Below, piece after piece: positions 1 through 14,324 of a stretch of DNA of 64,000 nt (its first letter is position 1; the number at the start of each line of letters is the position of its first letter). The translations under genes and the position numbers were made by a program. Origin of the DNA: Gyrodactylus bullatarudis (lineage: Eukaryota > Platyhelminthes > Monogenea > Gyrodactylidea > Gyrodactylidae); contig SSNU01000310.1 in assembly GCA_012064415.1 (NCBI GenBank), positions 124,001 through 188,000 of the forward strand, given 5' to 3'. The notes below the pieces were generated by a model, which made no database searches, was not told where the DNA came from, and worked only from the letters and a program-made list of their open reading frames with translations.

Positions 1-3000
1 AAAATTTGTGAAAAATTAGAAACGAATTAACCAGGTGCACCAACTCATTCAAAAGTTCTTCTTTTTCGACCTCATCTGCGAACAAGACACTTTTCCGCTT
101 TTTCGGTACAGGCCAGTAAATATCAGGAGTCTTTTCATCAGATAATTGAGAAATATTCTCATAAATGCCATCCTCTTTGTATTCATCAATACTTTTAGTT
201 TATAAAGTAGTTAAAATAATAATGAATTAAATTTAGAAGGACTGATATCTGATATAAATATTGAAAGTAAATCACAAAAGTTCGCTAACTTATCAGATTT
301 TTGATTTGTTTCGTTGGTTTTTTGAGCTGTTTGATTTTGAGCAACAGCCATAACAGAAGGATGGGCAACATGGAGATTGGTGGGAACATTTATGGTAACT
401 GGTTCAATATACTGTTGACCAGATTTATAAAAGGGATCAGTTAGTTCTCGTCTATTCGAGTTATTTTTATTACTTTGTCTCCTAGTCCATTCACTTAGGG
501 TCCTGCCAATAATTCCGCCAGGTGTTTCGCGTTTTGCAATACCCCTCTTGAGTTCATCTCCAGTAAGATCAGAGGAGCATTTTCTAGGTAATCCGCCGAT
601 TGTCGGTTGATGAGGCATGGAACGATCTCCTGCCAATATTTGAGGAATATATCGTGTATCTTTGCGAACCATCTTCCTCTTTTGCCAGTCTCTGAACCAA
701 TTCTGAATCAAGAACGTTGCATAAAATTTGCCAACTGTAACGACGTCACTGTCTAGAACCAAAAACAAAATATTTAATTATGTTTCTCGGCTCTAGGAGA
801 ATCGGAGAAAACAAACCTTTTGGCGGTATTATTTGATCAAGTAACTTCGGACTAGTCCTCTTCCAAATTCTCCGTATGACAGCACGCAATTCTTCATTCA
901 GTTGATCGAGAGATTTGTCTTTATCTTTACCGTCATCTGAAAAAAATTTGTGAATTTGGAATATTTATAATAGTGATTCTGTGAATGTCTTATAAAATGT
1001 TCAAGACTAAAATTAGATTGATCAGTTTGTTTCGCAATATCAAACTTATTCACAAATTGGATTTAAATCACTGGTCTCAATTTATTATTTTGACTTCAAT
1101 TTTTGTATCAATACATTCATGTGTAATTTTTTCTCTCAAAGACTCAGAATAAATTCGCAAAGACACATCGACACAGGTCAAAAGCATCTTGGGGATACAG
1201 AGCATATTGAGGAGAAATGAAATTTCAAAATCTTATTCCAAGTTGAACCATGAGCCCCAAGTGAGAGTCATTACTTCACATTCCAGAAAGTCATTACATC
1301 GCGAAATATAAACGAGAAATTTTTTCTGCAGACCTATAGTTTATAAAGCCGTGATATCAACAGGCAGAGTAAAATTATATCCTCAGTAAAAACAGACGAA
1401 AATTAAACAGTAATTCGTAATATAATTACAAGCCAACCTGAAGTTAGTGAGAAATGGAAGAAGGAAAAATGCTCAATATGAGAGAAGAGGATCCAATGAA
1501 AAGTTAAAAAAATAATTACATTTATAAGGCAGAGTCCCAAAATTCAACGACTTGGATAACAATTTTTCAACCAATCGAAGTGCTTGAAAAAAGTGGCAGT
1601 AGAGTGTTAAGTATATTTTAGAGTCAGAAGAGAGACCCGGTGAAATGCAAAATTTATCTCTTTTCGTCTGTTCTTCTTACAATTTCCATAGAATATATAT
1701 ATATTAGAAATTTTTGAAGACTCGTACAAATAATGAAAAATTAAAATACTACAACTTTGCTTAACCAGCATTATTCAAATTTTTGAATTCGAAAATTTAT
1801 TGTTTGGGAGGTTATTTTGATCAAACTGACGTATATTCGGGTGAAATAACCGCCATATGATAATTAAAACTTTTTTACTAAATATCAGGGTTATTTTGAG
1901 TTTAACATGAGTAGAAAGAAATATCAATTACCTGGAACTTTGATTTTAAGGTTTCTCCGGACTAGGGCAAAGAGAGTGGCATTGAAAAATACAGTCCCAT
2001 CACTTTGTAGCGGCATATTCATTCGGACGAGTTTCTAAAAGTAAAATTTAATTTATAAAAACATTCAATAATAACATAATCATTTTAGTGTTTGTATTTA
2101 CACAAAAGAGTTGAGGCTATTCTACTTTCAATTAGAAACTTATACAAGACCCGTTCAATATATGATTTAATGCTAAAGCATGGCAAAAGTCGGCAAAAAT
2201 AATAATTCTTTTCTTCTTATACATTTGCTAGGTAAATGTGGAGAAAAAATAACTTGCCATGTTCACAGAAGCAATTTTGAATAATAATTTTATTGTCAAG
2301 TCAACATTAGAATTCTCAGCCTTAATGAATATTATTATAAAACAAATTTTAGATCATTTTTTAATTGAATCAAGCAATATTCATTGTAGATTAGTAATAT
2401 GGGAACTTGTAATTTTGAACCAAGTAGTTCTAATGGGAACTAATGGCATCTACTTACATGACAGGCTCGAGTGTGGGGACACATACTTCCAAACCCCAAT
2501 GGGGGATTTATCTTCCCCAGCATAGTACCGACTTCTATATGTTTAACCCGACCTCTGGAAAGAAATTGATAGAATTAATTTGATTAAACTAAATGTTTGA
2601 CATACTTGGCCTCTGGATCGTATTCGGCCCATTTCGTTACAAATTCATCCAGGTGATGCGGTCCTAAAATGGACCAATCTCTCGTGAGATAATCAAAGTT
2701 ATCCATGATAACGGCAACAAAGAGGTTGATAATCTGGAGAATTTATAAAATAACCACTTACCAAAAAGGAACACAAAAAGTAGAAAGACGTGAAATAAAC
2801 AAAGGCAATGTTTGATCCACAGGTGTCTCCCTTATTCTCAGGTCCACATTTCTGGTCAGCCTTGCAGGCCATCATAATCTTTTGCCAGGATTCCCCAGTG
2901 GATGATCTGAATAACACCAAGAGGGCCCAGAGAAAAGAACTGAAATTGTTACTCCGCGTAATGATCGCATCCTCATCGTTGTCGGGTTTCATTTCAATCT

Positions 3001-6000
3001 TACCAAAGAGCTGCATTCCAATGACAGCATAAATGAAGAATATCATGGCGATCAAGAGGGCAACATAAGGCAAAGCCTGAATGGATTTGACAAAAGTCCA
3101 CAAAAGTTTCCGTATTGACTCCTCCTTATTCAAAAGTTTAATCAGCCTCATGACTCGTAGGAGTCTAAAGAAACGATAATACTTTGGATCTAGCCTAGCA
3201 AACTATGCAAAATGGATAAGGAATTAGTATAGAACCAAAATTTAGTGAATATTTCCAAAACTAACAGTATCATCGGCACCTTGGACAAGGATGATTATTA
3301 TATCGACAAGACTTCCAATCACAAGAATGAAATCAAGGACATTGAGCGGATCCCCAAAGTAATGCTAAAAAGGTTTTAATATTTATTGGTACAAAGTTGG
3401 AAATATTTTATTATTCCCAAACCCTCATATTTATATTTAATTTCATATTTTGACAATTTTTTCTACATATTTTTGTTTCCTTAGTTTCAAGTTATAACTT
3501 AAAAGGTATAATTTTGAAGAAATTCGAACTAAATTTTTTCATTCCAAAAATAATTATCAAGAGTCTATCGAAAATGGTTATAATCGGTATTCTTATTCGA
3601 AAGAAGGAAACTCAAGATTGGAATTTTTCTGATATTTTTTTTCAAATTATGAAAATTATTAGTATACAGTAGATTTTACGTTTGGTTCTCTAATGTTGAT
3701 ATTTCGAGAAATTAATTTGGCTTATTTCTTACTCGAATGCTGAATGCAGACAATTTAAGGATGAATTCCAGGGTAAAAATGACTGTAAAAATGTAGTTTG
3801 TATAGTCCATAATGTCAACAACTGTCTGGCTGGCATTGTCATGCTAAATATATATTTTATAATTAGATTAAATATTCAAGATAAAGTCCCTCTGACTAAC
3901 ACGAAGACACATCATAAACGTATTGATCAAGATGGCACCGAAAATGAAATATTCAAATTTCTTTGAGACAACAATAGACCAAATTCGATATTGTAAATGA
4001 CCCTTGGGTATGTATCGACGTCTAGGTCTAGCCTTTAAGGCGTATTCTATGCATTTTCTCTGGTTCTTGTCTAATTCACAGTACTTGTACTCTGCTTCAC
4101 CTTCACGTTGGAATGTGACAATAACGAAACCAACAAAGATATTCACCATAAAGAAGGCAATAATAATTATGTAGATGATGAAAAACAAGGAGACAATCTT
4201 CCGATAGTTTGTCAGCGGGCCAAAGTTTTCCTTATTCGAATCAATCGCCAGCCATAACAGGCTATAAGGAGAGAAATATTCATTTAGAAAAAAAACCTTT
4301 TTGACATTTTTATGTATGTAGATAGTTTTTTTACTTACTCAGGCCATCCCTCAAATGTGGACGTTGCAAATAGACTCAGAAGAGCCTGTCCGACATTATC
4401 AAAATGGAAATCATTGTTTCTCCAAATACGTGCAACCTTTTCCGGTTCTCCCTCATAGTTGATAAAGAATCCCCTAGAATAGAGAAAAATAAACGATATG
4501 GAATATATCTATATTCTAATAGTGTTCGATTCTACATACTGGCATTCTTCTTGGGTTCTCTTTGACCGGTCATTGCAGAGAGAGAACCTTCCTTTGAATA
4601 ATTGAACTCCCATGACAGCGAACATGAACATCAACAGGAAAGTGACTAGCATAATATTTCCAATACTCTTCACAGCAACAATTACACATTGGACAACACG
4701 CTTTAAACCCTTTGCTCGGTTAATTGCCCTAAGGGGTCTCAGGACACGTAAGACTCTTAGAATTTTAACAACAGATATGGAGGATTTACTGGAACAAAGA
4801 GAAATATCAAGTATTATTTATTGATTAGAGGAAGAGAAAGAACATAATAAAATAACGAGTGAAGATCTTGTGCAAAACCATATCCCGCATATAACTGACT
4901 CTACATATGACCTAGAATATTGAAAAGTTAAAAGATGTGAGTAGGATCGAAGAAAAAAGATGAGAATACACATATGCATGATAAAATATAAGAGAGTTTA
5001 GAATTGGCTTGACATTTTTTCAAGGGTTTTGAACTAAACTAGCCTAGATTATAAATTTTACAAATAATTTACGTGACTTTTGAAGCTATCAGTTATCATT
5101 AAATTTTTATTAAGGAATGATCTTCTCTTGTTTTGTAATGATTTGAGAAATAATATATTTATAGTTGTTCCCTTTTAATATAGTTAAACAAAGTGTTCAC
5201 CAAAGGGTCGGGAATAAAATAGATTCAGTTCGAATTCAAAAACCATCGTGTGATAATAAAGAGTTTATATATACTTGTATAATTGTGTTCTTAATATGGT
5301 GAAACATGATCATAGCAGTAGTGGAGTCCCTAAGAAAGGGATTTTCCGAGATCAGATGGATGTTATGGATACAGATCCACAGCATGTTTTATTACAATCA
5401 GAACTCATTGACAAGGAATTTGATTGGCCCCTAAAGAATTACGAGTAAAAAACTATGACTATGACTCACTTAATGTTTACTTATGTACTTTTGACATAAG
5501 TATGATAATTCTGAAGTCATTTCAAGTGGATATTATTGATATCATAATATTAACATAAACATTACAGTACAGAATAGTTGAAATCCTTTAACAGTGTATA
5601 AAAATAATACTATTCTTAGTAATTTATCAATTACATTTTTCAGAAACTCATTTTCTACATAGCTCGTGAACCTTACGAACAACTTGAATGCTTTCATCAA
5701 TATTTAGATCAACTAACTGGAGATCATTGGATTCGTGATATCGGAATCTGAACGAGTCTCAATTTGAATAATAGATAATTGATTAAAAAAGGGATATAAT
5801 GTAAGTTATAAAATACTCTTGAATAAGGCAAAATTCTTAGAATTTTTGTGTTTATTTCAGAATCGAGGGAAAATAGTAATAATAATTATGTCTTTTAAAC
5901 ACTTACTCCAATAGGAAAGAGACAAGAGCAACACAAACAACAATTAGATCCAAGAGGTTGAACAGACTTCTACAAAAGGCACCTTCATGTAAAATGAGAC

Positions 6001-9000
6001 CATAGGAGATGACCTTGAGGGTAATTTCAATAGTGAAGACAGTCGTGAAGAAGTAATCGAAATAATTTAGGATCTAAAAGGAATCAAATCATTAGGGTGT
6101 TGTGAATGAACTTCTCAAAATTCAGCTGCCTACCTTATTTCGACTTGAATTTGAGTTGACTGGATCTTCTGCAGCCAAGAGGATACTTGAAACCAGAATA
6201 CAGGCTAGGATAATATTTCCAAAGTAGGATGAACAAATGATATTGTGACAAAATACACGGAATCTAAACAAGTAAATTAACATGTTAAATTCTGATTTTT
6301 CATAGCTGAATTAAAACAAACTTGTTATCATCTCGAAAGATGAAGAATGATGTATAGGGAGGTATAACTTTGCTGTCTTGTGGGGCATTCTCAGCGCCTG
6401 CTTTAGCATTTGGATCTCCGTTTAGTTCATCCTCGTCCTCTGCGAACATTTCCTCATAGGTCATTTCAGTGAAATTGGTATCTAACAATGAATTGACAAA
6501 ATCAAAGAATGTCTCTCTGTGGAGGTGGAGGGAAACTTACAATCTGCCCCACTAGCCTTTGGTTTTATATGTCGCATTGGACTGAATTTCGAGAAAGAAT
6601 GATAAGATGATTTTTATAATCGAAAAAAGTTATTTTTTTAATTTTGAATAGATTAAATTTATAACTGTGTAAGACTGGTCAGTGCTCACTTTTTTTCTTC
6701 TTCTCCATTCTCTCCGCCGTCAGCTTCTGCATCAGCATTAGCTGCTTCTTTTGCTTTGCGTTCTTCGTCTTCTTCGTCGTCATTTTCGTCATTCAAATTA
6801 TCAACAGCGATAGCCAAGAAAACGTTTAGTAGAATGTAGTTGCCACAAATGAAAAGAATTACAAAGTAGAGTACCACCATGAAGGACCACCAGACTTTTT
6901 CATTCTCATAGGCTTTCATGCCATCATACATGACAGCATTCCAGTCTTCGCCAGTTAGAATCTGCATGGGAATAGATTTACGTAATAAATATCGATTGAA
7001 CAGAATTTCACATCAGAACTGTTTATTGGTATTTTTCTTTCTTACATATTTGGTAACAAAACTCTACCAGCAATAATCATACACTCCGAATAGAACAAAT
7101 TATTTTCAAAGGGAATAGGAAGAAAATTTAAGCAATACATTAATAGGATTTCGAATATCTTTCTCCCTGTATAAATCATGTGACCTAAGGGAATCGAGGG
7201 AGGAGAGAAACAAGGATATTGATTGATATAAAGGTTTTTCTAGTACAGACACGCAAACACAAACACACACAGAGTTTAATAATTCCTCAAGTGCACATGG
7301 AAAACCAAGTATTTTTCCAAGGACAAGTACATCATTGATATGGAAAAGTCAAAGACAGAAATTACCTGGAATACTGTTAACATGGCCTGGACTACACCAT
7401 CAAAGTTGGCTCTCGGCTTCTCTTTGTCTTTGAAGTTAAACTTTCCGCCAAAAGTTTGCATTCCAAGGAGGGAAAAGATTAAGATGAACAAGAACAACAG
7501 CAAAAGTAAACTGGCAATAGAGTGGACAGATTTCAATAGTTTCGAGACAAGAGAACGCAGCGCCTCCCAATAGCTGAAATGAAATTGTTAGTTATATCGA
7601 GATAAAACTAATTGAGGTATTAGAACTAACTGTGTCAGTTTGAATATTCTAAGTAGACGAGCACATCTCAGAACAGAAATACCCATAGCAGGCAAGATTT
7701 CTGTTTTAGTGAACAACATTTCAGTAACTGAACAGATTACAATGATGAAATCGAATCTGTTAAACATCTTTGAGAAGTAATCTTGAAAGCCAAATGCATT
7801 CATTTTGATGATCATTTCTATGGTGAATAGGCTGACAAATATATTGTTGGCAAAGGCTTTAGTTATTGAAATGATAAATTTCATAAATCAATCGTACATG
7901 GCTGGGATTGTTTTTCAACTCACTCTGAAAACGATCAAGCCATTCCGGTTGTCCATGATGCTCAGTTGTCAAGACGACAGTATTCAAGAATACGAGAACA
8001 ATAATTAAAATGAAGCATTGACGACTATTCAGAAAGGCTATAACAATTCTTCGTGTTCTCTTCCGGAATTTTCTTAACTTTCTAATTTATTTGAAAGGAG
8101 AATTAGCGAAAATGCCAAATAATGATTTTTTAAAGCTTACTTCAAAGTACTGTGACATCTGGTCTTAGCAACTTCCTCAATATGAGAGAAGGCTTCATCT
8201 TCAACACGATCTATGAATTTTTAGAGGAATTAATTTTCTCATTACAACTTGGAGTAATTGAACTCACTAGATTCCATGCTAGATGTGGAATAGCTTTCAT
8301 CATCAGAATCACTGATTTCTTCGGCTATTTCAATCCATTCTTTGTAGCCAATATAGTCTTGTTGCTCTCTTTTTTCCTGTCTCTCCTTTCTAAAGAGCTC
8401 TTTTCGGTCGATCTTTTCTTTTTCTTTGGAAAATTCTCTAAAAAAATTACAGATTAGACATTTTTAATTTGGCGGAGAGGAGGGGTGGATTTCTTACCCA
8501 GACAAGACACCAAGAACGAGATTCATGACGAAGAAGGAACCAATCAAAATAAGGGAAACAAAATAAACCCATGGATACACAGAACCTTCAGCATTCGATA
8601 TCTAGAATGAGTGTAAATTTTAACAGTGTAAATTATGTCAAAATAAAAAGATGTTTCACCCAGTATCCAACATCAGTCCAGCCTTCCATTGTGATGCATA
8701 CAAAAACTGTCAACATGGCATAGAAGAAGTTATCAAAAGAAGTGATGCCACTATTTGGTCCTGGCCAACGATTAATATTATTAAGATCCTTGCAGACATA
8801 ATCAGGGCCGACTATTTTGCAACTGAATCCAGCAAAACTAGAATTTGCATCAGTGCAGACAATTGGATCGTCCATCATGATCCCTGAATGAAATTAATTT
8901 AAAACAGATGCAAAAAAGAGAAGATTTCTGAAGAAGAGAAGGAGTGCTTACATCGATTGGAAACATTCCTATAGCAGGTTTTGTGCAGTTTTCCATTGAA

Positions 9001-10558
9001 TAATTCAATTCCAATTATAGAATAGAGGATAATAACAAATATAACTAATAAACCTATGTGGAGCAATGGGATTAGAGCTGTGAGAATGGAATTGAGGACA
9101 ACTTGAAGACCTAGGAAGACAAAAGGAAATGAAAATAAATATTTGAAATAAAAAGTTACAGTGGGTTGGAAAAACTGACTTGGCAAACTTGACACTAATC
9201 GGAGAGGTCTAAGAATCCTAAAGGCTCTTAGAGATTTTACATCAATATTCGTATCTTCAAGGATTGTTGAAAGAACTCTATTTCAAAAGATATAAGAAAT
9301 GATAGTTTCAACTAATTTCAACACAATAACTCACCCTATGATCACAATAGAAAAATCTAGGATATTCCAAAAGGACTTGAGGTAGGCATTAGGATGAAAA
9401 ATGAAACCGTAGGCAATTATTTTGAGCACACTCTCAGTCAGGAATATAAAAACAAATGCTTTCTCTACTTTATCCTAGGAAAGAAAGTCAACATCAAGTT
9501 CAAAGTTGGAAAATATTTCATGATTTCTTACTAGAATTTCGTTAAGATTATTTGAATCATTGTCAGGATAAGGATGGTTAATACTGAGTGCTGTACAATT
9601 GGCCAAAATCGATAAAAGAATAAAAATATCAAAAGGTCTAAGAGTAAGATTCTGTTAAGGAATTATATTTGTTTCATGAATTCAGGTGTTTTAATCATTA
9701 AAATACATTTCATAGGGATCAATAATTAAGCTAAATGAACTTTTAGTTATTAGGAATGATTATGGTAAAATAATTAGAGAATTGCCCATAATGACAACTT
9801 TGTTATATTGATTATTTTGGTATAGAGGTACTATTTTAAGAAAAGAGATATTTCCCTTTGCCTAACCTTTAAAAAGCGTTCTTTTAGAAAATAACATTTC
9901 ACAATTATAAAAATACTGATGAACATGGATGATATTGGACAAGAGATCAGATTGAAATATATTTTGCTATAATAGAGGCATAGAGTGAAGAAAAAAAGGA
10001 GATAGGCAGTAATAGTATTTCCAACATGGAGAATACACATATTGTGAATATATCCCCATGAACAGGCTTCCATGCACACATACAAAACCCAAAATCATGG
10101 AACTAGCACGAAGAAGATTAGAATCAATAAACCAATCAGATTTTTTTGATGAGGATATTGATCGCAAAATATAAGATCCATTATTATTTATGAACCAAAT
10201 TATCTTAAGGCTTAACCACATCTTTAACCAATTTTAATAAATTTTTGAAATTTGAGACTAAACTCTTTCAATATATGTATAAAATTAAAATAAACTTATT
10301 CATGATAATAAAAGGATACTTGCTATCGACAATATTGAGGCAATGTCGTCTAATCGGGTTTTTTCTGGTAAGAAAAAAGAGAGATCTGTCTTGATTGAAT
10401 GAGGGGAAGGTAAACCAAATTTTCTTCTTTTTTGATTCGCCTTTTTCTTTAAGAGCTGCTAAGGCCAAATCTGCGATTGCAGGTCTATTAGAGTTTAAAA
10501 AGGCTGCATTCCCACCACTTGGTGTTGCCCAAGGGTTTTGGTTATCTCCCGGTATCAT
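1..10558 (-). CDS. L-type (Cav1) voltage-gated calcium channel alpha-1 subunit, 3' end outside window
   Basis: Pore-forming subunit of an L-type calcium channel in the plasma membrane. Exons, 5' to 3': 10558-10320, 9637-9533, 9474-9335, 9277-9180, 9110-8952, 8883-8660, 8601-8498, 8437-8268, 8210-8141, 8081-7924, 7856-7631, 7573-7366, 6961-6690, 6581-6541, 6481-6322, 6263-6134, 6073-5907, 4788-4540, 4473-4339, 4261-3901, 3843-3733, 3364-3266, 3202-2762, 2733-2606, 2554-2458, 2034-1932, 936-817, 752-290, 191-32, then a donor leading off the window. All four pore loops carry the selectivity glutamate (TMEGW, TGEDW, TFEGWP, TGESW). The I-II linker has the beta-subunit site [12 protein letters not shown]. 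The C-terminus has the pre-IQ and IQ region ([19 protein letters not shown]), which marks Cav1 rather than Cav2 or Cav3. Most introns are 50-70 nt; three are about 0.7-1.1 kb. The start is the first ATG downstream of an in-frame stop. The last-exon donor at about 289 is inferred. Family assignment is firm. Confidence 0.95.
5296..5751 (+). CDS. possible small two-exon gene nested in a Cav1 intron
   Basis: Not recognised. Inside the roughly 1.1 kb channel intron (4789-5906), on the opposite strand, an ATG opens a 50-codon frame (5296-5448) that reads like protein ([18 protein letters not shown]). A second open segment (5644-5751), just after a polypyrimidine tract and CAG, also looks protein-like ([16 protein letters not shown]) and ends in TGA. 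The best GT donor (near 5444) and the CAG acceptor differ by one base from the phase needed to join the two frames. It may therefore be a pseudogene, use an unusual splice site, or be chance. This intron is far longer than most others in the channel, which gives some room for a nested gene. Confidence 0.3.
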
Positions 10559-10758
10559 ATTCCTGAAGCTCACAGGACTTTATTATTCATTGGAATGTTG
10601 AGCCGTCATTTAGTCAGGATAACTCCAAGAAAACGAATAATAATCTCAAGTGGGAATTGTAGCCTTGAATTTAAAACTTTACTAATTTTAACAAATTAAA
10701 ACAATGAAAAAGTGAATATTAATTCTTTAACTATTTAAAATATACAAATCTTAAGAGC

Positions 10759-13487
10759 ATGAAGGTAGAAAATACCAACTTCAGTCTAAATTTTATAAGA
10801 CCTTCCGTAGTTAGTAACATTTCTAGATCCAGAAATGGTGATTTAGCAATATCTTATGCTAATGGATCTTTTGTTATCACGAATTCTCGGGATTTTAGCT
10901 TTACAAATATTGTTACTGACAGCAATATCAAGCCGTTTCATTGTCTATGCTGGGTTGGAGAACATTTGTTTGTACCCGCTAAGCACGGAATGCTTAACGT
11001 TTATGATAGTTTCGGTTCTTTTTTTACAGTAATTCAATTCTATAATATCCTAGACCTATAAACTTAAATCAGAGAACCGATGTAGAGCTATTGCCTCATC
11101 GAAAGACAACTTCGCCGTTGGTGATGACGATGGATTCGTTACATACTTTTCGTTTGAAAATAATTCTGTACATGAAATTTTTCACCTGAATTTTTCTGAA
11201 AAGATTTTGGCTTTGGATATAGACCCTGATAACTCAAAGATTGCTCTTTCCACAGAAAATGGTCAAATTAGTTTAATAAAAATTCAGGATGAAAATATAA
11301 AATTTTCTCATCGCTTATCATCCAATGGTTGCAATTCTAACAAGGCATATTGTGTTAAATTTTCAAAGTAACTATTTTCAAAATATTCATTGCAGTAATC
11401 ATTTATTCTCTGGGGATCGCCAAGGAAATATAACAATTTGGGATATCGAAATTGGTGGAATTATCAAGTCTTTTCCTGTGCTAGATCATCCGATATTTTG
11501 CCTGCTGTCTGTTGACAATATTGTTCTGGCTAGTGGCATTGACTCGAGGATCGTGACCATGGAGAGATCTGTGGACAAATATGGTCAAAGTTTGTTAATT
11601 AATTTTTTATGATTTTTTAGCTTTTTGGGAAAATTCTGGATTCATTAAAGGATGTAAACATGATATTAAAGGAATGTGCTTTATTCCTACGTCAGAAAAC
11701 TCAAATGATTTACTTTGTGTAGTTGGTGCCAGTGGTCGTCTTCAGCTTCTACCATTTAAGAGAAACATTGAGGCTAGAAAAAAGTTTATTGACAACTATT
11801 CTTCAAGTTACAAGATAAAATATTCGCCAAGTTTGATGGACCTGTTATCAACTGGAAATAATTCTGTGTATAATTTTCCTATCGTTCCCAATGTAATTTC
11901 TCAGAAAAGATTATCCTTTGGATTCCTCAACATGACATACACAAAACCAATCTTACTAATCAATATGAATAGTCATATGCAGTTGATAAAAATTACTGAT
12001 GACAAAATAATTTCAGATAGTATTACACAGGAAGGCTGTGTAAAATCAGAACAAAACAAAAGCTTTGAATTATCTTCTAGACCCTGGACCAAGTTGGGAG
12101 AGGTCTGGCCAAAAAAAGTGCCAATTAATAATAGAATATGCTGTGCTACAATATCTTATGATGGCATTTTGATTGCTTACTCAGACAGGAATAATTCGAG
12201 AATCCTAAAAGTTACCTATGAATCTGAAAATGAAGACAATATTTCCATTGAACGCTATTCCGACGAAACAGACGATCCTACGGCTAAACGAATACGCTTA
12301 AATTCTTTGAATAACAACAATAATAATAGTAGTCAAAGTGAAGCTAGCTCGGAAAATGAAGAAATTGACAGGTAAATTAAATCCCCTAACATCAAAATTT
12401 CACCCTGAAATTTTTTCTTATTTTAATCTTACCTTTAAAGCGAAAAGAATCCATGTGAAATGTACACCAAGAAAAGTAATTGGCACAACAAAATATTGAA
12501 AATAAGCAATCTTCCTCCATCAGAGTTATTGGAGTTTAGTCTAGAGAGTGATATTCTATTTCATGTCTCACAAAAGGAGCCAAGTCGTCTTTGTGCTTTC
12601 AAAATCGAGACCGGACACATCCTCTACACCTTTGAAATTCCCAAAGGTAATTGAAAATATTAATTTTTGGCGACTAAAATTATTTTATTCTCTCACTTTA
12701 AATGTATAGGGTATAGGATTCAAAAGATTGTACCATGTAGTCGTACAACATTGGACATTATCTGTCTCATAACCAATGATGGTAAGGTAAGGATTCTTGA
12801 TCAACATGATGGTTCCCTTGTCTACAAAACCTCTTCAGTTAATTCAAATTTGCCGATTGTGTCACGTTACAAGCACACTTCTATCCTATCGATTGATGTC
12901 ATTTCCACCTATGAGGAAGAATGTCTTCTTACAATTCTCTATGCCAACGGCCTAATACGTCAGCATAACATTCTTCAGGATGATAAGAAACCAATTGATA
13001 ACTGGTTAAATAGTTTTATGACTAAAAACTTTGATCACTGGACAGAGGAATTTTCCAAATTCAAGCAAATCCACTGCATCGATAAACATAATGTCATTGT
13101 GGTCCTAGACAATTCCATGATTCTCCTCTCCAAAGATAAACAAGTGAGTTTCCTCTTTATTATCAAAATATAATCTTTCAAGATTAACCTTTTATGTATT
13201 TCTGCCTGAAGATATCCGTTGGCTTAAACTTTATGGAAGCTACCAATTTGTACACTTCAAAGTGTCCCATCATTAAACCGCGATATGTAAGCAAGAACCA
13301 TGTGAGTGACATGTCTCTTCATCTAATCTTGCCTCTATTTTATTTCAAGTTAATTTTATTTCTTCTTTAGTCCATAATCCAGACCGAATTGATGCCAGAC
13401 TCTAGGTTTTTCACCGTCATTGTTGACGAGAAGAGCTTGGAAAATCAATTACCTTTGCCGGTGTACAAGAAGAAATTTGGTGTATAA
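10759..13487 (+). CDS. UTP4: UTP4/cirhin-like WD40 protein of the small-subunit processome
   Basis: WD40-repeat subunit of the t-UTP/U3 snoRNP complex, which acts in the nucleolus on pre-18S rRNA. Exons: 10759-11028, 11054-11367, 11396-11589, 11621-12371, 12441-12646, 12710-13143, 13212-13301, 13371-13487. The N-terminal half holds divergent beta-propeller repeats (for example the SGDRQGNITIWD blade). An acidic, Asn/Ser-rich insert follows near the end of exon 4. The strongest identifier is the end: a DEKSLENQLPLPVYKKKFGV tail that matches the cirhin C-terminus (D-E-x-L ... LP-P--KKKFG). The first three introns are only 25, 28 and 31 nt; the rest are 63-70 nt. An AATAAA sits at 13526. Divergent in sequence, but the tail and architecture support the name. 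Confidence 0.85.
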
Positions 13488-13856
13488 ATTGGGGACCATC
13501 TACTCATTTTTCCACTTGAAAATTGAATAAAATGACTATTTTATTATTATTTGAAAAATTCTATTCTTATTTACAAATGTCCTCAGAATAAGGCAGAATA
13601 AAAAAGAGGGAATAAAATTAAATACACATACTACATTAGTCTATGCCCTTCTTCCCTCTTTATTCTTTGAGAATAACCATGCATACATCGAGAGTTGTAG
13701 AATAGATTTCTGAGCATCAGGTAACAATTGGTGGTATTTATTTTTTTAACCTATCATAATCAACTCTCAATTCAATTACTCTAGGGATTACTCTCATTGT
13801 GTTGCGTAAAATCCGCCTACGCATAAATCTCTCTCATACTACCTCTATACAATACA

Positions 13857-13887
13857 CTATAGACTCTATAATGTAGAGTCTGTATAG
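13857..13887. repeat. imperfect hairpin between UTP4 and EBF
   Basis: A 12-14 bp inverted repeat (CTATAGACTCTA against TAGAGTCTGTATAG) with a 5-nt loop lies in a stretch of related TATA/GAGTCT words at 13840-13960. The rest of 13488-14324 is AT-rich spacer with no coding signal: the 3' flank of UTP4 and presumably the EBF promoter. Confidence 0.4.
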
Positions 13888-14324
13888 TTTTGTAACAAAT
13901 GCTCTCTCATAGACTATACTAATATAGAATCTATTCGTAACTATAACTCTACTCTTATACAATAGAAATTTACATATACACGCACGTACATTAAAAAAAA
14001 GACCCACCTCCCCATGTATTTGTATTCTGAGATATTCTACGTGATAGGGAGAATAGTGTATCTTACTTACTGAGGAGAAAGAGATGCCCTTTATTTCCCC
14101 CTACCCTTATGATGCTTAGTAATTTCTAGTCACAAGGGAACGAATGCCAAGTCCCAAGATAGTTTTATTTTTGCGCAACATAGAATTAGACGTCTTGGGA
14201 CCAGAATTCTCCCAGTGGAAAAACTCATCCTCTGAGACCAATAATAATCAATCAATTCAAGTTGAAATTTTGATCCAATCTTTCTCTCACTTTCCGATTA
14301 AAACCTAAATAACAAATCCAAATA

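Noticed and set aside
8152..8457. Plus-strand open frames over the calcium-channel exons
   Set aside because: They are antisense shadows; the minus strand gives an unambiguous channel with correct splice sites.
9638..10319. Hydrophobic minus-strand open frames in the first channel intron
   Set aside because: They lie between two well-defined exon ends, have no family features and are AT-driven; the protein reads correctly when they are spliced out.
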